A stretch of 34,091 nucleotides of DNA, taken from Clostridia bacterium (GTDB taxonomy: Bacteria; Bacillota; Clostridia; Oscillospirales; Butyricicoccaceae). Made by a program: the position numbers and the translations under genes. The stretch covers positions 1-34,091 of the forward strand of contig JAFTDT010000100.1 of the NCBI GenBank assembly GCA_017453985.1, read 5' to 3'. Shown here piece by piece: positions 14,966-23,000 of the stretch. The notes under the pieces were generated by a model. The model saw only the letters and a program-made list of their open reading frames with translations. It was not told the origin of the DNA and ran no database searches. The number at the start of each line of letters is the position of its first letter. Within the stretch, counting starts at the first letter, position 1.

Positions 14966-16111
14966 CTACACCACAGACGGCTCCAGCAGCAGCTCGCCGG
15001 TCTGATATCTGTCCGCGCTGAAGCGGCGGATATCCAGCGGGTCATGCTCGCCGGTGAGATATCTGGCTATCAGTATCGACGTGCGCGGCGCCACCATGAA
15101 ACCGTGACCGGAAAAACCGGCGACGGTCAGCAGTCCGCTGCAGGTCTTTGCCTCGTGTATGACCGGATTGCGGTCGGGGCTCATGTCGTAAAGTCCCGCC
15201 CACTGGCGCACGACCTTCAGCTTGCGCAGCGCAGGCAGCACCTCGCAGATGATGTTGGAGCATTCCTCCATAAACTGCCATGAGGAGCGGATATTATAGC
15301 TCGGCTGCTCCGCCTCGGAGATACCCATGATAAAGCTGCCGTGCGGGCTTTGCTGCACGTAGAAGCGGCGCGAGAAGGACATCACCATCGGCTCCATCAG
15401 CGGCGCGACCGGCTCGGTGACGAGTATCTGGTGGCGCTCCGGCACCACCGGCACGTCCTCGCCGACCATCGCCGTTATCTTGGAGGCGTTGAAGCCGGCG
15501 CAGTTTATCACTCGCCGCGCCTCCACATACCCCTTGTCGGTCTCCACGCCGACGATCCTGCCGCCCTCGGCACGCAGTCCGGTGACCTCGGTATAGGTGG
15601 CGAAGTCCACGCCCATGCGCTTGGCGCCGGTGGCGTATGCCTGCGTGCAGTGGAAGGGGTCTGCATGTCCGTCCTTGGCGCAGAAGGTCGCACCGACCAA
15701 GCCCTCGGTATTGATATGCGGCACTATCTCCCTTGCGCCGGCGGCGTCGGTGGCGTAGGCGTCGATGCCGAGGCTGTGCTGTACCTCAAGGTTTTTGAGG
15801 AACTGCGACCATTCCTTTTCGGAATAGGCGAGCAGGAGATACCCGCCCTGATGCAGACCGCAGCTCTTGTCATAGCCGGTATATTCCTCCAGATGCTCGA
15901 AAATATGCGTGCTCTCGCACGCCAGCGTGGCGTTCAGCACGGAGCCCCACTGCTGGCGTATGCCCGCGCCGCAGCGTCCGGTAGCGCCGGAGGTGAGAAA
16001 GGCGCGCTCGATCACCAGCACGTCGGTGACGCCGCGCTTTGCCAGCTCAAAGGCGATGCTGCAGCCGGTTATGCCGCCGCCGATGATGACTACGTCATAT
16101 CCCTTTTTCAT
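14966..16111 (-). CDS. FAD-dependent amine/amino-acid oxidoreductase (DAO family)
   Basis: 381-aa DAO-fold flavoenzyme. The FAD dinucleotide-binding motif GGGITG is at residues 11-16, followed by the acidic end of beta-2 (VLVIERAFL), and the C-terminal FAD motif is near GLLTVAGFSGHGFMVAP. Related to HcnC, sarcosine oxidase beta, and the D-hydroxyproline and dye-linked proline dehydrogenase catalytic subunits, which oxidise a secondary amine or amino-acid C-N bond. It is the last gene of a five-gene operon that supplies iron-sulfur and NAD-linked partners. Its ATG overlaps the preceding stop (16108-16111). It ends in TAG. The substrate (proline, hydroxyproline, sarcosine, glycine) cannot be read from sequence alone. 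Confidence 0.88.
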   Translation of the reverse strand: MKKGYDVVIIGGGITGCSIAFELAKRGVTDVLVIERAFLTSGATGRCGAGIRQQWGSVLNATLACESTHIFEHLEEYTGYDKSCGLHQGGYLLLAYSEKEWSQFLKNLEVQHSLGIDAYATDAAGAREIVPHINTEGLVGATFCAKDGHADPFHCTQAYATGAKRMGVDFATYTEVTGLRAEGGRIVGVETDKGYVEARRVINCAGFNASKITAMVGEDVPVVPERHQILVTEPVAPLMEPMVMSFSRRFYVQQSPHGSFIMGISEAEQPSYNIRSSWQFMEECSNIICEVLPALRKLKVVRQWAGLYDMSPDRNPVIHEAKTCSGLLTVAGFSGHGFMVAPRTSILIARYLTGEHDPLDIRRFSADRYQTGELLLEPSVV

Positions 16112-16398
16112 TTGCCCGCCTCCTTTTCCTCATATGCATCCGCCAGCATTCCGAGGGTTATCGGCTTGACCGGCGGGCGGAAGGTCGGCATCAGCACGTC
16201 CTCCACGGGCACATTGTATACGCGGGACAGCTCCTGCGCTATCAGCATGCGGCAGGTGCGTCCCTGACACGGGCCCATACCGGCGCGTGTGACGCGCTTT
16301 ATCTCATCTATGGTGCAGTAGCCCTGCTCGATGCAGCGGAGGATATCTCCGCGCGTCAGATCCTCGCAGCGGCAGATCAGGATATTGTCATTGTTCAT
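16108..16398 (-). CDS. BFD-like [2Fe-2S]-binding protein
   Basis: 96-aa protein with the BFD-type cluster pattern Cys9-x-Cys11 (ICRCED) and Cys44-x4-Cys49 (GPCQGRTC). In multi-subunit amine dehydrogenases this domain shuttles electrons and is often fused to the large NAD-linked subunit; here it is a separate gene. AGGAGG is eight bases before ATG 16398; an in-frame GTG at 16401 is also possible. It overlaps the preceding gene by 11 bases and the following gene by four, indicating tight coupling. Confidence 0.88.
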   Translation of the reverse strand: MNNDNILICRCEDLTRGDILRCIEQGYCTIDEIKRVTRAGMGPCQGRTCRMLIAQELSRVYNVPVEDVLMPTFRPPVKPITLGMLADAYEEKEAGK

Positions 16399-16891
16399 CA
16401 CGGTATCCTCCTATCCCGATATTTCTGATCTCCATGCACAGCTCCTTCGGAACCTCCAGCGATATCGTATAGGTCTTGTTCTTCGCACCGCCGGAGGTGA
16501 CGCGCACGACCTTGAACCAGCCGTGCTCCGCGCCGCTGCGGTCCAGTCCGCGGACGTACTGCCCCGCCTGCGGCAAGGGGAGAAACTCAAAGGGCAGACG
16601 CACCACGGCGGTGTCGCCGCCCGCGCTCTTGTCCACAATAAATATCGCCAGTCCCGGACAGCGGCTGACACAGATGCCGCAGCCGTTGCACAGCTCGTGA
16701 TCTACCCGAGGCAGGTCGTTGATGCCGTCCGGCATAGTGATTGCCTTCTGCGGACATGAGGTCACGCAGGGGTTGCAGGGTATGTTCTGGAAGCATTCCG
16801 TTATGGAGACTGCCCCGCGGGCAAGCCTTTCCTCCGAGGGCATGACCTTCTTCAGGTCTTCCGCGGTGGGTATCCCGTTTTTGCTCAGCAT
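16388..16891 (-). CDS. 4Fe-4S dicluster ferredoxin-like subunit
   Basis: 167-aa protein with two cysteine sets: Cys33, 39, 42, 46 (CNPCVTSCP region) and Cys68, 71, 74, 78 (CNGCGICVSRCP), followed by about 85 residues of beta-rich sequence. It probably carries two [4Fe-4S] clusters and passes electrons within the oxidoreductase complex, comparable to the delta subunit of archaeal dye-linked proline dehydrogenase. The start is ATG 16891, which overlaps the upstream stop as TAATG and has AAGGAGG about eight bases before it; the longer frame upstream is arginine-rich shadow sequence. Confidence 0.88.
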   Translation of the reverse strand: MLSKNGIPTAEDLKKVMPSEERLARGAVSITECFQNIPCNPCVTSCPQKAITMPDGINDLPRVDHELCNGCGICVSRCPGLAIFIVDKSAGGDTAVVRLPFEFLPLPQAGQYVRGLDRSGAEHGWFKVVRVTSGGAKNKTYTISLEVPKELCMEIRNIGIGGYRDEQ

Positions 16892-17982
16892 TATCTGCGC
16901 CCTCCTTTCTCTGCGACCTTGGCAATGCCGGCGAGTATGCGTGCGCCGGCGGGACCGGAGCGCAGCTCCAGCAGCTCCTCCTGCGCCGCGCGCTGCAGTG
17001 CGGCGGCTTTTTCCGGCGCGTGACCCAGCGAGGCGGCGGCGGAATATCCGGCGAGCCTGCCCTCCACCATGGCGGAGGACGCCTCCTCTATGCCGCTGAC
17101 GTCGCCGGCGGCGTATATGCCGCTGCACGTCGTTTCCAAAAACTCATTTACTATGGGCACGTGACCGGAAAGCTCACGGATATACGCCATCTCGCAGCCT
17201 GCCTGCCAGCAAAGCTCCGTCAGCGGCGTCAGTCCGACGGCGAGACACACCGCGTCGCACTCGATATCCTGCTCCGTGCCGGGCACGGGCTGCCAGGAGG
17301 AGTCCACCTGCGCGATGCGCGCCCGCTGCACGCGCCCGTCGCCGTAAGCTCCGAGCACGGTGTGCTGCGTGAGTATCGGCACGCCGAGGCGGCGTATCTT
17401 GGAGGCATGCACCAGATATCCGCCGATATTGGGAGCGCCCTCTATCACAGCGGCGACCTCCACACCCGCCTGCATGAGCTGGTAGGATACTATCAGACCG
17501 ATATTGCCCGCACCGACCATCAGTACGCGCTGCGCCGGACGCACGCCGGAGACGTTCATCAGCGTCTGCACCGCGCCCGCGCCGTACACGCCCGGCAGGT
17601 CGTTGCCCTCAAAGGGCAGAAACTTCTCTGCCGCGCCGGTGGCGACGATGATGCGCTCCGCGTCTATCTTCAGGTGCGCGCCGTCATGCTCCGCTGTGGC
17701 GATGCCGTCCTCGTATATGCCGAGCACCGTGGTGTCGGTGTATATCTCTATGTTGGGGTCGCTTTGTGTCTGCTCCAGCAGCATTTGTCCTATCTGAATG
17801 CCGCGGTCGCCGGCATACTGCTTTTCAGAGCCGAAAAACTTGTGCGTCTGCTTGACGAGCTGACCGCCGGGTACGCCGTCGCGCTCGCAGAGCAGTACCT
17901 TTGCGCCCAGTGAGGAAGCGGCGTTCGCGGCGCAGAGTCCGGCGGGTCCGCCGCCGATGACGAGTATCTCAGTTTTCTTCAT
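16891..17982 (-). CDS. NAD(P)/FAD-dependent oxidoreductase subunit
   Basis: 363-aa two-dinucleotide-fold flavoprotein. The FAD motif GGGPAG is at residues 10-15, the second Rossmann motif VGAGNIG at about 155-161, and the FAD-closing region is GIYAAGDVSG. It resembles HcnB, the sarcosine oxidase alpha core and the NADH-linked subunit of proline dehydrogenase complexes. It lacks the C-terminal BFD [2Fe-2S] domain commonly fused to such proteins, matching the separate BFD gene downstream. Its start at 17982 overlaps the preceding gene by 14 bases. Likely role: electron transfer between the DAO subunit's flavin and NAD(P) or another carrier (inference). Confidence 0.9.
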   Translation of the reverse strand: MKKTEILVIGGGPAGLCAANAASSLGAKVLLCERDGVPGGQLVKQTHKFFGSEKQYAGDRGIQIGQMLLEQTQSDPNIEIYTDTTVLGIYEDGIATAEHDGAHLKIDAERIIVATGAAEKFLPFEGNDLPGVYGAGAVQTLMNVSGVRPAQRVLMVGAGNIGLIVSYQLMQAGVEVAAVIEGAPNIGGYLVHASKIRRLGVPILTQHTVLGAYGDGRVQRARIAQVDSSWQPVPGTEQDIECDAVCLAVGLTPLTELCWQAGCEMAYIRELSGHVPIVNEFLETTCSGIYAAGDVSGIEEASSAMVEGRLAGYSAAASLGHAPEKAAALQRAAQEELLELRSGPAGARILAGIAKVAEKGGRR

Positions 17983-18286
17983 ACTGTATTACCCCCCTGC
18001 CTTGCTGCTCCTCGACGCGCATACCGCCGCGCACCTTTGTGACGCAGACGCGCACGTTCGGCTCGCCGTCAACGGTCATAAAGCACGACGAGCAGTTGCC
18101 TATCGCGCAGAAAATCCCGCGCGGACGTCCCAGCTCGTGGCTGTGACTGAGCGCCCGCACGCCGGCGGCGTGCAGCGCGGCGGCGACAGTCTCGCTCTCA
18201 TAGCCCTCGACAGCCTTGCCGTTGTAGAAAAAGGTGACCTTTTCCCCGCGGCGGAAATCGAGGACGGGATGCTCGGTTATTCTCAT
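17969..18286 (-). CDS. [2Fe-2S] ferredoxin-like subunit (HcnA/sarcosine oxidase alpha N-terminal type)
   Basis: 105-aa protein of the Fer2_4 type with Cys60, Cys65, Cys68 and Cys81 (FCAIGNCSSC, then VRVCVT) and the preceding SETVAAALHAAGVR. First gene of the five-gene oxidoreductase operon. ATG 18286 is chosen because GAGGGAG lies seven bases upstream; the in-frame GTG at 18292 would sit only one base from it. In Pseudomonas HcnA and hydroxyproline dehydrogenase gamma, the equivalent protein donates the plant-type cluster of the complex. Confidence 0.87.
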   Translation of the reverse strand: MRITEHPVLDFRRGEKVTFFYNGKAVEGYESETVAAALHAAGVRALSHSHELGRPRGIFCAIGNCSSCFMTVDGEPNVRVCVTKVRGGMRVEEQQGRGVIQYEEN

Positions 18287-18537
18287 TTGCACACTCCCTC
18301 TCTGAATTGTACGCCGATATATCTGTATACAATTAATATTATTTCATAGGATATCATAAAACATAGTTGATTTGTTATCCTTCCTTCACATGATTTTTGA
18401 CATAAAATCGCATTTTGAGAAAACTTAAACAATTATCGGGCAAAAATATTATTGAACCTGCCCAAATTATAGACAAATCGGATATTATATGGTAAATTAA
18501 TATAATATGAGTACGAAAGAAAAATGAGGTGTCAGGA
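18287..18537. promoter_or_regulatory. AT-rich divergent intergenic region
   Basis: 251 bp between the flavin operon and the TSCPD gene. A TATAAT-like box lies near 18500 on plus, and TTGTA/TATACAA half-sites (18307-18311, 18326-18332) lie near the operon start. No convincing -35 partner could be paired on either strand, so promoter positions are unassigned. No gene is seen. Confidence 0.4.
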
Positions 18538-18792
18538 ATGAAAAAGAGCGCGGTATATTATCCCAGCGGCGTCTGCTCAAATCAGTACAACATAACGATA
18601 GAGGACGGCAGGGTAGAGAATATCGAAATAATCGGCGGCTGCCCGGGAAATCTTTTCGGCATATCGTCGCTGATACGCGGTATGGACGCGGAGGAGGCGA
18701 TACGCCGCATGGAGGGCATCACCTGCGGCGGCAAGGCGACCTCGTGTCCCGACCAGATAGCCAAGGCTTTGAAAGAAATGATAGAAGGATAA
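18538..18792 (+). CDS. TSCPD domain-containing protein (TIGR03905 type)
   Basis: 84-aa protein named for its C-terminal TSCPDQIAKAL motif, with upstream GGCPGNLFGISSLIRGM and a further cysteine in ITCGG. The same domain forms the C-terminus of B12-dependent ribonucleotide reductases, where it is thought to bind metal or act in redox; the stand-alone form has no proven function. ATG 18538 follows GAGGTG by eight bases; an in-frame GTG at 18529 overlaps that site. It is 15 bp before asnS and probably co-transcribed with it. Confidence 0.88.
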   Translation: MKKSAVYYPSGVCSNQYNITIEDGRVENIEIIGGCPGNLFGISSLIRGMDAEEAIRRMEGITCGGKATSCPDQIAKALKEMIEG

Positions 18793-18807
18793 AGAGAGGT
18801 CATGAAA

Positions 18808-20205
18808 ATGTCGGCTGAAATAAGAGAAATACTGCACGGCGCGGAAAAATACGTCGGTCAGCAGGTCACGGTAGCGGGCTGGGTACGCACGGCGCGAGAC
18901 GTCAAGGCGTGCGCCTTTGTGGAGGTGAACGACGGCTAGGTGGTCAAAAATCTGCAGGTCGTGGTGGACGCAGACTCGCCGTTTTACAAGCTCGCCGCTT
19001 CGCTCAACGTGGGCAGCGCGGTCGAGATATCCGGCACGGTGGAAAAGTCGCCCGCCGGCAAGCAGGCGGTCGAGCTGAAGGCGGCGGAGGTCAGGCTCTT
19101 GGGCGAGTGTCCGGCGGACTATCCGCTGCAGAAAAAGCGGCACACGCTGGAGTATCTGCGTACGATCGCGCATCTGCGCCCGCGCACAAATACCTTCAAC
19201 GCGGTGTTCCGCATCCGCTCGGAGGCGTCGTTCGCCATACACAGCTTTTTCAACGCGCGCGGCTTCGTATATGCGCACACGCCGATAATCACCGCCAGCG
19301 ACGCGGAGGGCGCAGGCGCCATGTTCCAGGTGACTACGCTCGACCTTGACAACGTGCCGCGCGGCGAGGACGGCAAGACCGATTACAGCAAGGACTTTTT
19401 CGGCAGCAGCGCCAATCTGACGGTTTCCGGTCAGCTTGAGGGCGAGATATTTGCCTCCGCCTTCAAGAACATCTACACCTTCGGCCCCACCTTCCGGGCG
19501 GAGCGGTCAAACACGACGCGCCACGCGGCGGAGTTCTGGATGATAGAGCCGGAGATCTGCTTTGCCGAGCTTGCCGACGTGCTCGATTTGGCGGAGGATA
19601 TGGTCAAGTATATCATAAAGCACGTGCTGGAGCGCTGCCCTGACGAGCTGGAGTTCCTCAATAATTTTGTGGACAAGACCCTCATCGAGAGGCTTAAAAA
19701 GGTCGCCTTCGAGGAGTCCTTCGGACGCATCAGCTACACCGAGGCGGTGGAGATACTGGAGAAGGCTAAGGACAAGGCGGGCTTTGAGTTCCCCGTGTTC
19801 TGGGGCTGCGATCTGCAGACGGAGCACGAGCGTTATCTCACCGAGCAGGTGTTTAAGAAGCCGGTGTTCGTTACGGACTATCCCAAGGAGATAAAGGCGT
19901 TTTACATGCGACGCAACGACGACGGCAGGACGGTGGCGGCGGCGGATATGCTGGTGCCCGGCATCGGCGAGCTTATCGGCGGAAGTCAGAGGGAAGAGCG
20001 CGAGGACGTGCTGCGCCGGGTGATACAGGAGTCCGGGCTGGACGAGAAGGATTACTGGTGGTATCTGGAGCTGCGCCGCTTCGGCGGAGTGAAGCACGGC
20101 GGCTTCGGCATCGGCTTTGAGCGCCTTATCATGTACCTCACCGGCATCGGCAATATCCGCGATGTGCTCCCGTTCCCGCGCACGGTCGGCAGCGCCGAGT
20201 TCTGA
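18808..20205 (+). pseudogene. asnS: Asparaginyl-tRNA synthetase interrupted by an in-frame TAG
   Basis: Class IIb synthetase that charges tRNA-Asn. Read through the TAG at 18937-18939, the frame gives 465 residues, almost exactly the E. coli length. From ATG 18808 the N-terminal OB-fold is recognisable (VAGWVRTARDVKACAFVEVNDG), then TAG, then [10 protein letters not shown] continues without any frame change to the class II motifs ([32 protein letters not shown]) and PFPRTVG. The TAG is codon 44, at the conserved Ser of the DGS motif; TCG to TAG is one base. A GTG directly after the TAG has GGAGGTG 12 bases upstream, so a truncated product lacking half the anticodon domain is conceivable. Could be a real nonsense mutation, suppression, or a sequence error. 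Confidence 0.85.
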
Positions 20206-20215
20206 GGCGGCGGAC

Positions 20216-21040
20216 ATGGGATACACGGTAGGCATAGACATCGGCGGCAGCACGACCAAGATAGTGGGGCTGCGTGAGGGCAAGCTGCTCAGCGGACTGA
20301 TGGTGCGAGCCGGCGATCCGATCACTTCGGCATATGGCGCCTTCGGCAAGTTCCTCAGCACCAACGGGCTGACGCTTGAAAATGTAGACCGCGTGATGTA
20401 CACCGGCGTCGGCTCATCCTTCATGCAGGATGGCATCTTCGGCATAGAAACGCAGAAGGTTGACGAGTTCATTTCCATCGGATTGGGCGGCAGGTATATC
20501 TCCGGCTGCGGAGACGCCGTTGTGGTCAGCATGGGGACCGGCACCGCCATGGTCAGCGTGCGCGGAGACGATATCCATCACGTCGGCGGCACCGGCATCG
20601 GCGGCGGCACGCTGCTGGGCCTGTGCCGCAAGCTGATAGGCAGCCAGAACATAGAGCATATAGTCGAGCTTGCCGAGCAGGGTGATTTGGGCAAGATAGA
20701 TTTGTTCATCGGGGATATAACCAATACCAAGCTCTCCAACATGGATCTGCAGACCACGGCGTCCAATTTCGGCAAGATAGACGACGCGGCAAGACCGGAG
20801 GATTTTGCCGTCGGTGTGCTGAACATGGTATTTCAGGCGGTGGGAACCTTTTCCGGCATGGCGGCAAAGGCTTGCGGGACTAAGAACGTGATACTCACCG
20901 GCAATCTTTCGCGCATAAGCATGATGCGCCCGCTGCTGGACATGCTGGAGCTGCTCTACGACGTAAAATACATAATACCGGATAATTCCGACTTTGCCAC
21001 CGCGATAGGCGCGGCGGTATATAACGAGCTGGGGAGGTAA
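20216..21040 (+). CDS. coaW: Type II pantothenate kinase
   Basis: 274-aa ASKHA-fold kinase catalysing the first step of coenzyme A synthesis, pantothenate to phosphopantothenate. It shows the phosphate-1 loop GIDIGGSTTK near the N-terminus, SMGTGTAMV (phosphate-2), the glycine-rich HVGGTGIGGGTLLGL and VILTGNLSR. This is the eukaryote-like PanK-II found in staphylococci and some Clostridia and is usually insensitive to CoA feedback. The start, ATG 20216, is ten bases after the asnS stop with a weak GAGGCGG site; earlier in-frame sequence lies inside asnS. It is followed after three bases by the aminotransferase, so the genes are coupled. Confidence 0.87.
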   Translation: MGYTVGIDIGGSTTKIVGLREGKLLSGLMVRAGDPITSAYGAFGKFLSTNGLTLENVDRVMYTGVGSSFMQDGIFGIETQKVDEFISIGLGGRYISGCGDAVVVSMGTGTAMVSVRGDDIHHVGGTGIGGGTLLGLCRKLIGSQNIEHIVELAEQGDLGKIDLFIGDITNTKLSNMDLQTTASNFGKIDDAARPEDFAVGVLNMVFQAVGTFSGMAAKACGTKNVILTGNLSRISMMRPLLDMLELLYDVKYIIPDNSDFATAIGAAVYNELGR

Positions 21041-21043
21041 ATC

Positions 21044-22321
21044 ATGGAGATAAGCAAGATGACAAGAGAGCAGATGGCGGAGGAAAAGCACCGTCTGGAG
21101 AAGGAGTACGAGGCGTGGAAGAGTAAAGGACTAAAGCTGGATATGTCCCGCGGCAAGCCGTCAAAGCTGCAGCTCGACCTTTCCGAGGGGCTGCTGACGG
21201 CGGTGAAGGACAGCGCCGAAGCGATAGACGAGGGCACCGACACGCGCAACTACGGCGTGCTGGACGGGCTGCCGTCCTGCCGCAGACTGTTTGCCGAGCT
21301 GCTTGACGCGCCGGTGGAGAACGTCATCGCCGGCGGCAACGCCAGCCTGACCATGATGTACGACACAATGCTGCGGCTGTGGGTGTTCGGTGACAGTGTG
21401 GTGCAGCGTCCGTGGAGCAGTGAGGGCAAGATAAAGTGGCTCTGCCCCGCGCCGGGCTACGACCGCCATTTTGCCATCTGCGAGCAGCTTGGCATGGAGA
21501 TGATAACCGTACCGATGCTGGACGACGGACCGGATATGGATATGGTGGAGCGCCTCGCCGGCGAGGATGCGGCGGTAAAGGGAATTTGGTGCGTGCCCAA
21601 GTATTCAAATCCGGAGGGCAAGGTATATTCCGACGAGGTTATACGCCGCTTTGCAAATCTCAAGACCGCGGCGGAGGACTTCAAGATATTCTGGGACAAC
21701 GCCTACGTCGTGCATCACGTCTCCGGCGACGGCGCGGAGGATATCCTCGATTTGTTTGCGGAGTGCAAAAAGGCAGGGACGGAGGACAGGCTGTTTGAGT
21801 TCGCCTCCACCTCCAAGATAACCTACCCCGGCGCGGGCGTCGCGGCGATGGTCTGCTCGGACAGGAATATCGCCTGGAGCAAGAAGATAATGACCGTGCA
21901 GATGATAGGTCCCGATAAAATAAACCAGCTCCGCCATGTGCGGTATTTCAAAAACGCCGCCGGCGTGCGCGAGCATATGAGAAAGCACGCGGCGCTGATG
22001 AAGCCCAAGTTTGATCTCGTTATAAACAAGCTGGAGCAGCAGCTTGGCGGCACGGGAGCAGGAAGCTGGTACGTGCCGCAGGGCGGATATTTCGTCAGCT
22101 TCAACGCTATGCCCGGCTGCGCGAAGCGCATAAACGAGCTGTGCAAGGCGGCGGGCGTCAAAATGACGGACGCGGGCGCCACCTATCCTTACGGCAAGGA
22201 CCCGCAGGACAGCAATCTCCGCATCGCGCCGTCCATGCCGCCGCTGGAGGAGCTGGCAGACGCCATGGAGGTATTCTGTATCTGCGCCCGCCTCGCGGCG
22301 CTGGAAAAGTGCATGGGATAA
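21044..22321 (+). CDS. PLP-dependent aminotransferase, aspartate aminotransferase type
   Basis: 425-aa fold-type I aminotransferase of the clostridial aspartate aminotransferase / MocR-like aminotransferase family (PF12897 type). The PLP lysine is Lys258 in STSKITYPGAG; other cofactor contacts are the Asn/Tyr of WDNAYVVHH and KYSNPEGKVYS, and the C-terminal arginine in SNLRIAPS binds the substrate carboxylate. It has the long N-terminal helix typical of this subgroup. It would transfer the amino group between aspartate and 2-oxoglutarate. Last gene of the TSCPD-asnS-coaW cluster; the tie to asparagine and CoA biosynthesis is aspartate supply (inference). Confidence 0.88.
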   Translation: MEISKMTREQMAEEKHRLEKEYEAWKSKGLKLDMSRGKPSKLQLDLSEGLLTAVKDSAEAIDEGTDTRNYGVLDGLPSCRRLFAELLDAPVENVIAGGNASLTMMYDTMLRLWVFGDSVVQRPWSSEGKIKWLCPAPGYDRHFAICEQLGMEMITVPMLDDGPDMDMVERLAGEDAAVKGIWCVPKYSNPEGKVYSDEVIRRFANLKTAAEDFKIFWDNAYVVHHVSGDGAEDILDLFAECKKAGTEDRLFEFASTSKITYPGAGVAAMVCSDRNIAWSKKIMTVQMIGPDKINQLRHVRYFKNAAGVREHMRKHAALMKPKFDLVINKLEQQLGGTGAGSWYVPQGGYFVSFNAMPGCAKRINELCKAAGVKMTDAGATYPYGKDPQDSNLRIAPSMPPLEELADAMEVFCICARLAALEKCMG

Positions 22322-22335
22322 GTAATATATAAGCA

Positions 22336-22377
22336 AATACCGCCGGTCGGATATTTTCGGAAGGCGGTATTTTTTGA
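22336..22377 (+). terminator. Terminator of the asnS-coaW-aminotransferase cluster
   Basis: AATACCGCC (22336-22344) pairs with GGCGGTATT (22363-22371), with 18 nt between them that could pair partly, followed by TTTTGATTTTTG. Confidence 0.8.
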
Positions 22378-22383
22378 TTTTTG

Positions 22384-22445
22384 TGTAAAGAAAACTTGAC
22401 AGGCCTCGGTTTTTGAAGTATATTTATTGTAAAGAAAACTTGATA
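22384..22445 (+). promoter_or_regulatory. Promoter with duplicated operator for the DUF6442-HTH module
   Basis: TTGACA (22396-22401), 17-nt spacer, TATATT (22419-22424). The 16-bp sequence TGTAAAGAAAACTTGA occurs twice, at 22384-22399 over the -35 box and at 22428-22443 just after the start site, 44 bp apart. Each copy is the core of a dyad of form TGTAAAG-N4-CTTnAnA. The probable binder is the HTH protein of the same operon (inference). Confidence 0.75.
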
Positions 22446-22461
22446 AAAAGGAGGCTGTGCG

Positions 22462-22782
22462 ATGGAACGTGAGGAAATACTGAAAAAAGCGCAGGCAGAG
22501 GCGGGAGGATATGACGAAAGAAGGCGGCTGATAAATGGCAGAGCGGGCACGGCGGCTTGTATTGCCGGGGAGCTTTTGTGCGCGGCGCTGCTGGCAATCA
22601 AGAGCATTAAGGGACTGCCATGCGGCGACGTGGGCGCGGTGCTGTTCACGCTGGAGGGCGCGGAGGCGCTGAGGATATATCTCGGCTCGCGGGAGCGGAA
22701 GCATCTGTTCATCGCCTGTCTGGAGCTTGGGGCGGCGCTGGTGCTGCTGACAGGATATTTGACGCGGGTGCTGCGCGCATGA
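22462..22782 (+). CDS. DUF6442-family small membrane protein
   Basis: 106-aa protein: a charged N-terminus (MEREEILKKAQAEAGGYDERRR) then three hydrophobic stretches (about 31-48, 52-65, 82-103), typical of the DUF6442 family found in Firmicutes beside a small HTH regulator. Its stop overlaps the start of that regulator (22779-22782, ATGA). AAGGAGG lies about nine bases before ATG 22462. The function of the family is unknown; by analogy with other membrane-protein/HTH pairs it may sense the envelope or modulate the regulator (inference). Confidence 0.7.
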   Translation: MEREEILKKAQAEAGGYDERRRLINGRAGTAACIAGELLCAALLAIKSIKGLPCGDVGAVLFTLEGAEALRIYLGSRERKHLFIACLELGAALVLLTGYLTRVLRA

Positions 22783-22991
22783 AAAGGGAAGGGCTTGTTT
22801 TAAAAAATAATTTGCGGAGTCTGCGCACGGAGCGCGGATATTCGCAGGCGCAGCTTGCGGAGCTGGTCGGCGTTTCGAGGCAGACGATAAACGCCATTGA
22901 AAACGGACAGTTCAGCCCTACGGCAAGGCTTGCGCTCCTGCTGTGCATCGCCCTTGAAAAGAAGTTTGAGGATGTATTTTATTTTGAATAG
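22779..22991 (+). CDS. XRE-family HTH transcriptional regulator (YozG/Cro type)
   Basis: 70-aa single-domain helix-turn-helix protein: KNNLRSLRTERGYSQAQLAEL, then VSRQTINAIENGQFSPTARLAL and the ending LEKKFEDVFYFE, the pattern of the small regulators that accompany membrane proteins in Firmicutes. It is translationally coupled to the DUF6442 gene through an ATGA overlap; longer upstream frames are shadows. It ends in TAG. Duplicated dyads at the operon promoter suggest autorepression. Confidence 0.9.
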   Translation: MKREGLVLKNNLRSLRTERGYSQAQLAELVGVSRQTINAIENGQFSPTARLALLLCIALEKKFEDVFYFE

Positions 22992-23000
22992 GGGAGGGGC

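Noticed and set aside
14821..15021. Small plus-strand ORF spanning repeat copy 2
   Set aside because: The other copy of the repeat has a one-base length difference in the middle that breaks the frame, so the conservation is of hairpin structure, not protein.
16892..17128. N-terminal extension of the 4Fe-4S protein
   Set aside because: The extra ~79 residues are arginine-rich shadow sequence of the overlapping oxidoreductase; the ATG at 16891 has a good ribosome site and a TAATG junction.
18937..18939. TAG reassigned to a sense codon in this genome
   Set aside because: Three other convincing genes (ending at 14966, 22991 and 30117) use TAG as their natural stop, and no other gene in the window has an internal TAG.
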